From Actomonas aquatica (lineage in GTDB: Bacteria; Verrucomicrobiota; Verrucomicrobiia; Opitutales; Opitutaceae), in NCBI RefSeq assembly GCF_019679435.2, contig NZ_CP139781.1, positions 1,550,001 through 1,614,000 of the forward strand: a stretch of DNA of 64,000 nucleotides, given 5' to 3'. Positions 46,210 to 55,362 of the stretch are shown here, one piece after another. A program made the position numbers and the translations under genes. Each line of letters opens with the position of its first letter. Position 1 is the stretch's first letter. The notes below the pieces were generated by a model. It had not been told where the DNA came from. It searched no databases and worked only from the letters and a program-made list of their open reading frames with translations.

Positions 46210-47538
46210 TTATTCAGCAGACGGAGCGGCGCCTTCAGTGACACTGGATTTTGCGACCACCAGATCAAGGGTCTTGTCGAAGAGGATCCCTTGCTGAATG
46301 GAACGCAACCGTTCGCGATCCTTTGCCAGCTCCTTAACGAACTTGTCCGGGCCCTGACCGCTGCGCATGGCCTGCTGGTAAATGACCTGGTTCATGTCGT
46401 TCTCCTCGACCTTAACCTTCTCCTTCTCGGCGATCTTGGCGATGAGCAACTGGCTTTGAATGCGAGTCTCGGCGGTCTTGCGCGCGTTGGCGTAGAGCGC
46501 CTCCTTGTCCTCTTCAAATTTCTCGGCCGGCACGCCCTGGCGCATCTGCTGGTCGATGAACTGGCGCAGCACGCCTTGGGTTTCCTGCTCCACCAGCGAT
46601 TCCGGGGCGGCGATGGCGACCTTGCCGAGCATGGCTTCAATCACCTGACGACGCTGCTCGGAACGGTTGCGCGACTCCTTCTGCATCTTCACGTGGTTGC
46701 GGATGTTGGTCTTAAGCGACTCCAGGTCGTCGGCCTGATGGGCCTTGCAGAATTCTTCGTCGAGCTCCGGCAGCACGCGCTCGCGCACCTCCAACAGCTC
46801 CACGGCGTAGACCGCTTCTTTGCCCGCGAGGGCCTCAACGGCCTTGAAGTCGGCCGGGAAAGTCACGGTGGCGTCTTTCTTGTCGCCCTTGGCGAGGCCG
46901 CCGAGCTGGGCACCGAGACCGGGGATGAGACCTTCGTTCTCGCCCTCAACCTCTTCCCACGTCTGCGGGACCTTGCCGTAAATCTGCTTGTCCGGAGCGA
47001 TCTCGAGAATCGGGGTGCCGTCGATCGTGCCTTCGTAGGCGATCTTCACGTAGTCGCCCTTTTGGGAGGCGCGGTCGGCCTCCTTAAAGTCCGCGCGTTC
47101 AGCGCGCATGTTTTCGAGCACCTTCTCCACGTCCTCATCGGTGGCCTCGGTGGGCTCGACGGTGGTGGGGATGCCTTCGTAATCCGGCAGCTCGAAGCTC
47201 GGCTGAATGTCGACCGTGATCGTGATGGTCGCTTCGGCATCTTTGGAAATCTCGCCTTCCTGGACGTCGGTCACGCCGATCACGTCGAGTTTCGCTTCGT
47301 CCATGGCGCTCTGGTAGGCCTTGGTGACGACCTTCTTACGGAACTCGCCCTCGATGTCCTTGGCATAGCGCTTGGTCACCATGGCGGCGGGAGCCTTGCC
47401 GGGGCGGAAGCCCGGGAGGCGGGCCATCTTGGTAAACTCAGCGACCACGGCTTGGTGCTCAGCGGCGACCTCGGCGGCGTCGAAGGACACGACCAGGCTC
47501 TTGCGGGTTTCAGAAACGTCTTGGGTTTGGATGTTCAC
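46210..47538 (-). CDS. tig: Trigger factor
   Basis: Ribosome-bound chaperone and peptidyl-prolyl isomerase. The GTG at 47538 (MNIQTQDVSETRKS) gives 442 residues, near the E. coli length of 432. A GTG 14 codons earlier is also in frame. The ribosome-binding loop GFRPGKAPAAMVTKRY is at about residues 43-58, the PPIase domain holds GDYVKIAYEGTIDG, and the helical C-terminal domain ends near IQQGILFDKTLDLVV. It is first in the tig-clpP-clpX run, the order found in many bacteria. No clear Shine-Dalgarno precedes either start. Confidence 0.94.
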   Translation of the reverse strand: MNIQTQDVSETRKSLVVSFDAAEVAAEHQAVVAEFTKMARLPGFRPGKAPAAMVTKRYAKDIEGEFRKKVVTKAYQSAMDEAKLDVIGVTDVQEGEISKDAEATITITVDIQPSFELPDYEGIPTTVEPTEATDEDVEKVLENMRAERADFKEADRASQKGDYVKIAYEGTIDGTPILEIAPDKQIYGKVPQTWEEVEGENEGLIPGLGAQLGGLAKGDKKDATVTFPADFKAVEALAGKEAVYAVELLEVRERVLPELDEEFCKAHQADDLESLKTNIRNHVKMQKESRNRSEQRRQVIEAMLGKVAIAAPESLVEQETQGVLRQFIDQQMRQGVPAEKFEEDKEALYANARKTAETRIQSQLLIAKIAEKEKVKVEENDMNQVIYQQAMRSGQGPDKFVKELAKDRERLRSIQQGILFDKTLDLVVAKSSVTEGAAPSAE

Positions 47539-47673
47539 GACCGAAATTGTGGTGAAGGATTCGTTGAGAGAATTGGACACGCTACGGAGCCCGCTTCGGG
47601 CCGGTCAATGCCGGATTGCAGGCCTGTTCCCGTCGCTGAAACCGCCAGCCCCGCCCCGCCGTCTTGTCTCTGC

Positions 47674-49161
47674 ATGCCCGCTACCCCTGCGCTACCCCAC
47701 CTTACCGCTGAGACCGCCTGGCAACCGCTTCCCGCCGAAGATTGGTCTGCCTCACACGCGCGCCATCTTCTGCGGCGCGCTGGCTGGAGTGCCCAACCTG
47801 CAGAGGTCGAACGCGCTCTGGCCGACGGTTTGCCCGCCACCTTGCAGCGACTTTTCCCTCCCTCACCTCCGTCATGGCCCGCCCCCGCTGCCGTAGCGGA
47901 AACCGGACGCGGCTTACGGGAAACCCTCCGAGAAATCCGCGACTTGCCCGAACCGGAGCGCCGCCGTGCCCGCAATCGCCTCCAGCAACAATCCCGCGCA
48001 GCCGGCCAAAGTCTCGCCCTCGATTGGTTGCAACACGCTCGCGCCCCCGAACACGCCACCTTCAGCAAATGGGTCCTGTTTCTCGATGATGTCTACGTGG
48101 TGTCCGCCCAGAAGGTGAAGCAGCCGGCCCTCATCCACGCCCACGACCACATCCTCCGCACTCACGCTTTCGGCCCGGCCCAGGCTCTGACCAAGGCCGT
48201 ATCCCGCTCGCCGGCCATGATCGTCTACCTCGATCTGCAGCAAAGCAAAGCCAAGTCCCCCAACGAAAACTTCGCCCGCGAGCTCTTCGAACTCTTCGTC
48301 CTCGGCGAGGGCCACTACACTGAAAACGACATCAAGGAAGCCGCCCGCGCTTTCACTGGCTACCGCCAAGCCGGTGGCGAGTTCCGCTTCGCCCGCCGCC
48401 AACACGACCGCGGACGCAAAACCGTCTTCGGCCACACCGGCGCCTTTGATGGTGATCAGGTCATCGACCTCGCCTACGCGCAACCCGCCGCTGCGACCTT
48501 CCTGCCCACCGAACTCGCCCGCTTTTACCTCACCGAAGACCCGTTGCCCGCCGATTGGATCGCAACGCTCGGTGACGCCTGGCTGGACGACGCTTTCGAT
48601 TTGCGCGCCCTCGCCCTCCGGTTCTTCGGCAGCCGCGCTTTCTTCGCGCCGGAGTTTCGCGGCAACGCCATCAAAAGCCCGATCCAGTTCTACCTCGGCC
48701 TGCTGCAGGACCTAGATCTCGACGTCCTCCCCGCCCCGCGCTTCACCCTCAATGCCCTCCGCGCCATGGGCCAACTGCCCTTCACTCCGCCCAACGTGCG
48801 CGGCTGGGTCGGCGGCCGCCGCTGGATCAACTCCACCACCCTCGCCGCCCGCCGCCAAACCGCGGCCTTCCTCATCGAAGGACTGCCCCACAACCGCTTC
48901 AACGCCGACGAACTCCGCGCCATGGAGGCCGCCCGCGCCGCCGGTCATGAAACGTTCTTCCTACCGCCGGAAGCGCTGATCGAACTCTCCGAAGACTCCC
49001 CGTCTGCCACCGTGCAGAACTGGGCGTCACGCTGGCTGGCCTCTCCCCCGCCGCCCGACGCCCTCGCCGCCCTCGCCGAGCTTCTGGCCGACGCCGACCG
49101 CGACGAAACCGCCACCGCGCTCACCACCCTGCTCCAATCGCCGGACTACCAACTCTGCTGA
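47674..49161 (+). CDS. DUF1800 family protein
   Basis: A 495-residue protein of the DUF1800 family. Characteristic segments are HLLRRAGWSAQPAEVERAL near the N-terminus, MIVYLDLQQSKAKSPNENFARELFELFVLGEGHYTE in the middle (split across about 190-230), and LPFTPPNVRGWVGGRRWIN near 370. The start ATG 47674 is chosen because the open frame before it runs antisense through tig. DUF1800 genes are almost always paired with DUF1501 genes, as here (12 bp apart). The pair's function is not established; secreted or surface roles have been suggested. No signal peptide is clear on this one. Confidence 0.88.
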   Translation: MPATPALPHLTAETAWQPLPAEDWSASHARHLLRRAGWSAQPAEVERALADGLPATLQRLFPPSPPSWPAPAAVAETGRGLRETLREIRDLPEPERRRARNRLQQQSRAAGQSLALDWLQHARAPEHATFSKWVLFLDDVYVVSAQKVKQPALIHAHDHILRTHAFGPAQALTKAVSRSPAMIVYLDLQQSKAKSPNENFARELFELFVLGEGHYTENDIKEAARAFTGYRQAGGEFRFARRQHDRGRKTVFGHTGAFDGDQVIDLAYAQPAAATFLPTELARFYLTEDPLPADWIATLGDAWLDDAFDLRALALRFFGSRAFFAPEFRGNAIKSPIQFYLGLLQDLDLDVLPAPRFTLNALRAMGQLPFTPPNVRGWVGGRRWINSTTLAARRQTAAFLIEGLPHNRFNADELRAMEAARAAGHETFFLPPEALIELSEDSPSATVQNWASRWLASPPPPDALAALAELLADADRDETATALTTLLQSPDYQLC

Positions 49162-49173
49162 AGCCCCCCTTCC

Positions 49174-50460
49174 ATGTCTGCCTCCTTCCCCTCCGACTTC
49201 CCCACCACCCGCCGCGAGTTTCTCCGCACGACCGGCAGCGGCATCGGGCTGCTCACCTTCGCCCAGTTTGCCCCCGCGTTTTTGGTCAACTCCGTGCGCG
49301 CCGCCGCCCCGTCTCCCGAACGCGATCGCACCATCCTCGTGCTCGTCCAACTCGCCGGCGGCAACGATGGCCTGAACACGGTCGTGCCCTTCGCCAACGA
49401 TCACTATCACCGCCTTCGCCCCTCCCTCGGCCTGACCCGTCAGGCCGTCCTCCCCATCAACGACGAGCTCGGCCTGCATCCGGCCTGCCGCGAGTTGTAT
49501 GCGCTCCACCAGGACGGCCAGCTCGGCATCATTCAAAACGTCGGTTACCCCAACCCCAACCGCAGTCACTTCCGCTCCACCGAGATCTGGGAAACCGCCA
49601 GCGAGGCCGACGACACCCTCAGCACCGGCTGGCTCGGCCGCTACCTCGATAACGCCTGCGCCGGTGCCGACGCTGCGACCACGTCCGCCGACCCCGCCGC
49701 CATCCATGTCTCCGGCGAGACGCCACCGTCGTTCGCGTCCGACGCCGATCACGCCATCTTCGGTGTCCCCGAACGCCCGCTCCGTCGCAGCACCCGCAAC
49801 CGCCGCAACACCACACCGACTGACGTCTTGGAAGCCTTCGCTCGCAGCCCCGATCACGCCCACGACGACGACCATTCCAACCACGCCTTTCTACGCGCCA
49901 CCGCCATGAATGCGCTCGTCACCGAACGCCGCGTCGAAAAGGTCCTCGCCGCCTACCGCCCCGGTGCGGCTTACCCGACCGACAACCGTTTCGCGCAGTC
50001 GTTGCAAAAGGTCGCCGCCATGATCGCCGCCGGCTTCGACACCCGGGTGTATTTTGTGAGCCTCGGCGGCTTCGACACCCACGCCAACCAGGCCGGCGCG
50101 CACCAAAACCTGCTCGCCACGCTCAGCGGTGGACTAGCCGCATTCCAAGCCGACCTCACCGCCCACGGCCTCGCCGACCAGGTGCTCACCACCACCTTCT
50201 CCGAGTTCGGCCGTCGCCCGGCCGAAAACGAAAGCGGCGGCACCGACCATGGCACCGCCGCGCCCCTCTTTGTGCTGGGCTCCAAACTCGACCAAACCCT
50301 GCTCGGCGCCGCCCCCGACCTCGACCTGCCGTCGCCCAAAGCAGACCTCACCTACAGCACCGATTTTCGCTCCGTCTACGCGACCCTGCTCGATCGCTGG
50401 CTCGAAGCCGACGCCGATGCCGTGCTCGGCCAACGCTTCGATCGTCTTGCCTTCCTCTAA
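49174..50460 (+). CDS. DUF1501 family protein with Tat signal
   Basis: A 428-residue exported protein of the DUF1501 (sulfatase/alkaline-phosphatase-like fold) family. The Tat signal TTRREFLRTTGSGIGLLTFA is at residues about 11-30. Family segments are ILVLVQLAGGNDGLNTVVPF, LGIIQNVGYPNPNRSHFRS and VYFVSLGGFDTHANQ, and the end has TTTFSEFGRRPAENES. Metal-site residues (Asp, His) in GGFDTH and the following Asp/Glu segments are kept, so enzymatic activity is possible. It pairs with the DUF1800 gene, 12 bp upstream. The substrate is unknown. Confidence 0.9.
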   Translation: MSASFPSDFPTTRREFLRTTGSGIGLLTFAQFAPAFLVNSVRAAAPSPERDRTILVLVQLAGGNDGLNTVVPFANDHYHRLRPSLGLTRQAVLPINDELGLHPACRELYALHQDGQLGIIQNVGYPNPNRSHFRSTEIWETASEADDTLSTGWLGRYLDNACAGADAATTSADPAAIHVSGETPPSFASDADHAIFGVPERPLRRSTRNRRNTTPTDVLEAFARSPDHAHDDDHSNHAFLRATAMNALVTERRVEKVLAAYRPGAAYPTDNRFAQSLQKVAAMIAAGFDTRVYFVSLGGFDTHANQAGAHQNLLATLSGGLAAFQADLTAHGLADQVLTTTFSEFGRRPAENESGGTDHGTAAPLFVLGSKLDQTLLGAAPDLDLPSPKADLTYSTDFRSVYATLLDRWLEADADAVLGQRFDRLAFL

Positions 50461-50526
50461 ACGGCCGCGTCTCGCTGCACGCTTGCACCGGGTCGGGCAC
50501 CGACGTTTTCTCGGCCCTTTCCTGCC

Positions 50527-51183
50527 GTGACGTCGATCCGCGAACTCCTCACCGAACACCCGTCGCTCCTCCTGATCGACGCCGCCTCGACGGTGCTGCA
50601 CCTCGGGCTGACCCGCCCGGGCATCGCCCCGGTTTGGCTGCACCGCGAGGGTGAAGCGAGTTCGACGCTCTTTGCCCTGCTCGCCGAGTCCGGCGCGAGC
50701 CCCAACGACTTCGATGGCTTTGTCTTCTGCGAAGGTCCGGGCTCCATGCTCGGTATCCGCACGGTCGCTACAGCCTTGCGCACCTGGGTCGCGCTGCGCC
50801 CGCGGCCCATCTGGAGCTACCGCAGTCTCGATCTGCCTGCCTCTTCCCGCGGCACAGTCGGCGACGCCTTCATCTGCGACGCCCGGCGCCAATCCTGGCA
50901 TGTGCTCACGCTCGCCGACGAAACCGCCAGCGCGACACCGCTCCGCCGACTCAAAACCGAGCAATTGGCCCACACCTTCATGCCGGCCGGTTTCCGCACC
51001 TGGACGCCGTTACCCGATCCTGCGCCCACGGTTGTGCCCTATGAGCCGTCAGAGCTCACTGGCGCGCTGATCGACGCCCCGTTGCTGCGCGCCAACCCGG
51101 AACCCGACGCCTACCAGGACACCGCACCGGACTACGTGCGCTGGACACCGCAAGTCCATCGCGCCCCGGAAGCCAGCCGATGA
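50527..51183 (+). CDS. tsaB: TsaB-like tRNA threonylcarbamoyladenosine protein
   Basis: A 218-residue protein of the TsaB family, which partners TsaD in t6A formation. The N-terminal ASKHA motif (SLLLIDAASTVLHLGL) and the diagnostic FDGFVFCEGPGSMLGIRTVATALRTW are clear. The C-terminal half is divergent, with no strong motif. The start is a GTG. It overlaps alr by 4 bp (ATGA). tsaD is at 16374-17405, on the opposite strand. The symbol is used with some caution because the family also includes inactive relatives. Confidence 0.78.
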   Translation: MTSIRELLTEHPSLLLIDAASTVLHLGLTRPGIAPVWLHREGEASSTLFALLAESGASPNDFDGFVFCEGPGSMLGIRTVATALRTWVALRPRPIWSYRSLDLPASSRGTVGDAFICDARRQSWHVLTLADETASATPLRRLKTEQLAHTFMPAGFRTWTPLPDPAPTVVPYEPSELTGALIDAPLLRANPEPDAYQDTAPDYVRWTPQVHRAPEASR

Positions 51184-52328
51184 TCCCGCGCACCCAAGTT
51201 CCGCTGCGTTGCTGGGCCGAGATCGATCTCGCCGCCCTCGAACGCAACCTGCGCCGCATCCGCGCCTCCCTGCCCTCCTTCATGCGCTACGTCGCCGTCG
51301 TGAAGGCCGACGCCTACGGCCACGGTCTGCACCAGGTGGCCGCCCGTTTGATGCACGCCGGGGCCGACCTCTTTGCTGTCGCCACGCTCTCCGAAGCCGC
51401 CGCCTTGCGTGAACTCGGTCCCGGTTGGCCGATTCTCCTGCTCAGTCCGCTGGTGCCGGAAGAGGACGACTACATCCCGCGCCACGACGTGGCCGTCACC
51501 GTTTCGTCCGCCGACGAAGTGGACCGCTTCGCTGCCGCCGCCGAACGCGCCGGGCGCAAGATCAGCGTCCACCTCAAGATCGATACCGGCATGGGCCGCG
51601 CCGGCGTTTGGCACGAAACAGCCGCCACGGTGTATCAAAAAATCCGTGACGCCGCCGGACTCACCCTCGCCGGCATCTACACGCACTATTCCAGTTCCGA
51701 CGACGATCCGGCCTTCACCGCCGAGCAACGCCAACGTTTCCGGCAAGCGCTCGCCTCCTTCGACGGGCTCGATCCGACCTCATTGCTCATTCACGCCGAC
51801 AACAGCGCCGGCCTCGAAACCATCGAACGTGCGGGTCCCTTCAACGCCGTGCGCATCGGCCTGCTGCAGTTCGGCATCCTGCCCCGCACCGGATCACTGC
51901 TGGCCGACGTGCACGCCGAGCCGGTGTTCAGTTTTCGCACCCGCGTGGGCCTCGTGAAAGACCTGCCCGCCGGCACCGCCATCAGTTACGGCCAAACGCA
52001 TCGCCTCGAGCGCCCGTCCCGCATCGCCGTGCTCACCGCGGGTTACGGCGACGGCATCAACCGGCTCCTCAGCAACCGGGGCGCTGTGCTCATCGGCGGT
52101 CGCCGTTGCCCGATTCTGGGCCGCGTCACGATGGACCAAACCATCGTCGACGTCACCCATCTCGACACCGTCAAATCCGGCGACGAGGTCACGCTCATCG
52201 GCCATCAACAAGGTGCCGAGATTTCCGTTACCGAGTTCAGCACTTGGGCCGAAACCATTCCGTGGGAAACACTCTGTTCGGTGACTAAACGCGTGCCCCG
52301 CCTCTACCGCACCGCCCTCGGCGTTTAG
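51180..52328 (+). CDS. alr: Alanine racemase
   Basis: PLP enzyme that makes D-alanine for peptidoglycan. The protein has 382 residues. The PLP lysine is in YVAVVKADAYGHGLHQVA, and the catalytic tyrosine is in the C-terminal part near AVLTAGYGDGINRL. Other family motifs are DTGMGRAGVW and the HADNSAGLETI region. The start overlaps the tsaB stop by 4 bp, so translation is likely coupled. It converges with yqgE, with a 4-bp overlap of stop codons. Confidence 0.96.
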   Translation: MIPRTQVPLRCWAEIDLAALERNLRRIRASLPSFMRYVAVVKADAYGHGLHQVAARLMHAGADLFAVATLSEAAALRELGPGWPILLLSPLVPEEDDYIPRHDVAVTVSSADEVDRFAAAAERAGRKISVHLKIDTGMGRAGVWHETAATVYQKIRDAAGLTLAGIYTHYSSSDDDPAFTAEQRQRFRQALASFDGLDPTSLLIHADNSAGLETIERAGPFNAVRIGLLQFGILPRTGSLLADVHAEPVFSFRTRVGLVKDLPAGTAISYGQTHRLERPSRIAVLTAGYGDGINRLLSNRGAVLIGGRRCPILGRVTMDQTIVDVTHLDTVKSGDEVTLIGHQQGAEISVTEFSTWAETIPWETLCSVTKRVPRLYRTALGV

Positions 52329-52900
52329 TTGCGTTCCGGATCGTCCGGTTCTTCCGCCAACAGTTTCCACTCGGGGCTCACGCGCACCAAAATGCCCCGC
52401 CACATCGACTCGTTCTGCTCGTAATCGAGCACGTCCGATGGGATCGCACTCACCGCCCAGGTATCGTGATCCAATTCGTTTTCAAGCTGCCCTTCGCCCC
52501 AGCCGGAATACCCCACAAAGGCGCGCAACTCGATGTCGTCGCCCTGCTCCGCCTTGAGCTTCTCCGCCTCCAGCGGCTCCAGGCCAAAATGCAAACGCAG
52601 CCCCGCGCCGTCCGAATGAAATCCGAGCGCGCAAATCAGGAGCCGATCCGTCTGCACCGGCCCGCCCGCCAACACCGGCACCGTCGCCAAAGCCCCAAAC
52701 GCAAACGCCTCATCGAGGTCCGCCAGGGTTTTACCCGTTCCGCGATTCAGCACCACGCCCATCGCGCCTTCCGCGTCGTGCGCCGATAGCAACACCACCG
52801 TGCGCCGGAAATTCGGGTCCTTCAGGCTCGGGTGCGACAGCAGCAGCGAGCCCGCCAGAGACTCCGCCGCTTCCGCTTCACTCGGATCGTTTTCCATCAT
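52325..52900 (-). CDS. YqgE/AlgH family protein
   Basis: A 191-residue protein of the UPF0301 (DUF179) family. Diagnostic segments are GSLLLSHPSLKDPNFRRTVV near the start, GAMGVVLNRGTG near 45-56, VLAGGPVQTDRLL in the middle, and FVGYSGWGEGQLENEL. The family is widespread but its biochemical function is not settled. It follows the dCMP deaminase gene by 48 bp on the same strand and overlaps the alr stop by 4 bp. Confidence 0.92.
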   Translation of the reverse strand: MMENDPSEAEAAESLAGSLLLSHPSLKDPNFRRTVVLLSAHDAEGAMGVVLNRGTGKTLADLDEAFAFGALATVPVLAGGPVQTDRLLICALGFHSDGAGLRLHFGLEPLEAEKLKAEQGDDIELRAFVGYSGWGEGQLENELDHDTWAVSAIPSDVLDYEQNESMWRGILVRVSPEWKLLAEEPDDPERN

Positions 52901-52948
52901 GCCGTCGTCTCGCTGCGTTGATCGCTCCAGTTCGCGTCGCGCCTCACT

Positions 52949-53440
52949 CTACAGTTTCGTCACTTTCACGCCCGCTTCGACGAGCACGTCGGCCACAATC
53001 GGGTCGTTGTGGTAATCGGCCCGGTAACGCACTTCGGCGATGCCGGCCGCCGCCAGAATCTTCGCACAATTGATGCACGGGTAATGGGTCACGTAGGCCA
53101 CGCAACCTTCCATCGAGGAACCGCGTCGCGCCGCATCGGCCACCGCGTTTTGCTCGGCATGCACCGTCGCCTGCTCGTGTCCGTCACGCACCCGCGAGGT
53201 GTGCGGCGTGCCGGGCAAAAAGCCGTTGTAGCCCGCCGCCACGATGCGATTGCGGCGATCGCCGCCACTCACCAGCACGCAGCCCACGTGCAATCGCTCG
53301 CACGGCGAGCGCGTCGACAACAACACCGCCGTGGCCATGAAATATTCATCCCAGGACGGGCGTTTGGTAAACTTCGACGCCGCGTCGGCGATCAGATCCA
53401 CGGGGTCAGTGAGGTCGAGTTCCGCGATGGTGCGCTCCAT
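52949..53440 (-). CDS. dCMP deaminase family protein
   Basis: A 163-residue zinc deaminase. The active site is TVHAEQNAVADAAR (His and Glu of HAE) with the cysteines in THYPCINCAKILA, and CERLHVGCVLV plus GYNGFLPGTPH fit deoxycytidylate deaminases that supply dUMP for thymidylate synthesis. The start ATG 53440 (MERTIAELDLT) is preferred; the open frame upstream runs into nif3-like sequence on the other strand. It is divergent from the Nif3-like gene with 75 bp between the starts. Confidence 0.9.
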   Translation of the reverse strand: MERTIAELDLTDPVDLIADAASKFTKRPSWDEYFMATAVLLSTRSPCERLHVGCVLVSGGDRRNRIVAAGYNGFLPGTPHTSRVRDGHEQATVHAEQNAVADAARRGSSMEGCVAYVTHYPCINCAKILAAAGIAEVRYRADYHNDPIVADVLVEAGVKVTKL

Positions 53441-53515
53441 GTTCTCCACCGCTAAGCCGCCCCCCGCCAAAAATCCACCTCGAAAGCCCGCCGCTGATCC
53501 CCCTAACGTCTGCCC

Positions 53516-54268
53516 ATGCCTTCTCTCGACGAACTCGTCGCCTACGCCAATCAACGCACCCGCCTCGACGCCTACCAGGACGCCCCCGGCGCCCGCAACG
53601 GCCTCCAGGTCGCCAACAACGGCGCCGTCACCAAGATCGGCGCCGCGGTCGATTCCGGCCTCGTGCCCTTCCAACGCGCAGTCGCCGCCGGGGTCGATTT
53701 CCTCATCGTGCATCACGGCATGTATTGGGACATGCCCCAGCTCCTCACCGGCCCGGTTTACACCCGCGTCAAAACCCTCTTCGACGGCAACTGCGCCCTC
53801 TACTCCAACCACCTGCCGCTCGATGGTCACCCCGAGATCGGCAACAACGCCCTGCTGGCCAAACAACTCGGCCTCACCCCCGACCGCCCCTTCATGGAGA
53901 CCGAGGGCGGTGCCGTGGGTTGCTCCGCCCCTTGGTCAGGCTCGCGCGATGACCTCAAAACTCAGCTCGAGGCTCAATACGACCGTGTCGTGCCCATCAC
54001 CTGCGGCTCGACCACCCCCTCCCGCATCGCCTTCTGCAGCGGCAGCGGCAACAGCGCCATGAAGGAGCTCGTCAAAGCCGGCATCGACACGCTGGTCACC
54101 GGCGAACTCCGCGAGGAATGGTTCAACTTCGCCCAGGAGCGCGGCCTCAACGTCTTCCTCTGCGGCCATTACGCCACCGAGGTGCACGCCGTCCAGGCCC
54201 TCGCCGCCGAGCTCGCCGCCAAGTTCGACTTGCCGTGGGAGTTCATTCGCACCGAAAACCCGCTTTGA
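53516..54268 (+). CDS. Nif3-like dinuclear metal center protein
   Basis: A 250-residue member of the Nif3/YbgI/YqfO family (GTP cyclohydrolase I type 2 homologue). The metal-binding histidines appear in DFLIVHHGMYW and YSNHLPLDGHPEIGNN, and the C-terminal part has NVFLCGHYATEVHAVQ and a terminal Glu/Ala-rich helix. The motif DAPGARNGLQV near residue 22 is typical. Members bind two divalent metals in a toroidal hexamer, but the cellular role is uncertain. It is followed 50 bp later by aroQ. Confidence 0.9.
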   Translation: MPSLDELVAYANQRTRLDAYQDAPGARNGLQVANNGAVTKIGAAVDSGLVPFQRAVAAGVDFLIVHHGMYWDMPQLLTGPVYTRVKTLFDGNCALYSNHLPLDGHPEIGNNALLAKQLGLTPDRPFMETEGGAVGCSAPWSGSRDDLKTQLEAQYDRVVPITCGSTTPSRIAFCSGSGNSAMKELVKAGIDTLVTGELREEWFNFAQERGLNVFLCGHYATEVHAVQALAAELAAKFDLPWEFIRTENPL

Positions 54269-54318
54269 ACGAAAAGCGTTCTCTTTCCGCGCCGCATCCG
54301 TTTTCACCAACCCCGTCC

Positions 54319-54750
54319 ATGAAACGCATCGCCATCCTCAACGGCCCCAACCTCGATCGCCTCGGCAAACGCGAGCCGGAGATCTACGGCTCCACCACGC
54401 TCGCCGATCTCGAGACGCAACTCACCGCCGCGTTCGTCGATCAGGCCGAGTTCTCCTTCTTCCAGAGCAACCACGAGGGCGCGCTCGTCGACCAAATCTC
54501 CGCCCTCGCCGAAGCCGGCATCGACGGCCTCGTCATCAACGGCGCCGCTTACACCCACACCAGCGTCGCCCTGCGCGACGCCTTGCTCGGCTCCAAACTC
54601 CGCGCGGTCGAGGTGCACATTTCCAACATCTACCGCCGCGAGGATTTCCGCCACAACTCCTTCACCGCGCCCGCTTGCGTCGGCGTGATCACCGGCCTCG
54701 GTCTCGAGGGGTATTACGCGGCCGTGCGCTTCCTACTCCAAGACGCGTGA
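54319..54750 (+). CDS. aroQ: 3-dehydroquinate dehydratase, type II
   Basis: Third step of the shikimate pathway. The 143-residue protein begins MKRIAILNGPNLDRLGKREP, the type II signature, with the catalytic Tyr in EIYGS at about 23. Other active-site segments are SNHEGALVD (Asn, His, Glu), VINGAAYTHTSVALRDAL and EVHISNIYRREDFRHNS. The start is ATG 54319. The stop overlaps the start of the NusG-like gene by 4 bp (GTGA). Confidence 0.95.
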   Translation: MKRIAILNGPNLDRLGKREPEIYGSTTLADLETQLTAAFVDQAEFSFFQSNHEGALVDQISALAEAGIDGLVINGAAYTHTSVALRDALLGSKLRAVEVHISNIYRREDFRHNSFTAPACVGVITGLGLEGYYAAVRFLLQDA

Positions 54751-55283
54751 GCGACACCGATCCCGCACCGTTCAGCGCCTTCGCCAGCGTCGAAGGCGAG
54801 TCGTGGTGGGTTTGCCACACCAAACCCCGCTGCGAAAAGAAGTTTGCCGCGCTCATGAACGCTGAGCGCATGCCGCACTACTTGCCGCTCATCACCAGCG
54901 TGCGACGCTACGGCAACCGCGAACGCAGCTTCACCAAACCGCTCTTCGCCAGCTACGTCTTCGCCCGCGTGCCCGACGAAAAGAAGGCCCGCATCTACCA
55001 ACAGGACCTGCTCGCCCGCGCCCTGCCGGTCACCAACGAAGCCCTCTTTCTCGCCCAGCTCGCCGACGTGCAACGCATCGTCAGCTCCGGTTTCGAGACG
55101 TCGATCCACCCGCTCTTCAAACAGGGTCAACCCGTGCGAGTCGTCAGCGGTCCGCTCCGCGGCCTGGAAGGCGTCATCGACGATCCGGCCGACCCCAAGG
55201 GCATCATCGTCACCGTCGACGTGCTGCAACAAGGCCTGCACGTCTCGATCCCGATCGCCGACCTCAAGATCCTGCCGCGATGA
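54747..55283 (+). CDS. NusG-family transcription antiterminator paralogue
   Basis: A 178-residue protein with the two NusG domains. The N-terminal NGN part has WWVCHTKPRCEKKFAALMNA; the HTKPR-x-E-K pattern is typical of specialised NusG paralogues such as RfaH-type proteins. The KOW domain is at about 120-175 (FKQGQPVRVVSGPLRGLEGV). The start GTG at 54747 overlaps aroQ by 4 bp. It is not beside secE or the rplK-rplA ribosomal cluster where canonical nusG sits, so it is probably a dedicated antiterminator with a limited target set. Its targets are unknown and no ops-like element is recognised here. Confidence 0.85.
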   Translation: MSDTDPAPFSAFASVEGESWWVCHTKPRCEKKFAALMNAERMPHYLPLITSVRRYGNRERSFTKPLFASYVFARVPDEKKARIYQQDLLARALPVTNEALFLAQLADVQRIVSSGFETSIHPLFKQGQPVRVVSGPLRGLEGVIDDPADPKGIIVTVDVLQQGLHVSIPIADLKILPR

Positions 55284-55301
55284 CCCTCTACCCTCACTCT
55301 C

Positions 55302-55352
55302 CTGTAGCCGGGGGCGGTGACCCCGGTCCGGCCTCACCGAGGCCAGCTACAG
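55302..55352. repeat. REP-like imperfect inverted pair upstream of rsmG
   Basis: Left arm begins CTGTAGCCGG and right arm ends CCAGCTACAG, so the outer 7 bp pair perfectly. Each arm also folds on its own (CCGGGGG...CCCCGG and GGCCTC...GAGGCC), giving two hairpins in opposite orientation. It ends 10 bp before the rsmG ATG, where a ribosome-binding site would be expected. Confidence 0.65.
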
Positions 55353-55362
55353 CGCCTGCGTC

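Noticed and set aside
46291-47673. N-terminal extension of the DUF1800 frame across tig
   Set aside because: The first 461 codons run antisense to trigger factor and look like non-coding translation; family similarity starts after 47674.
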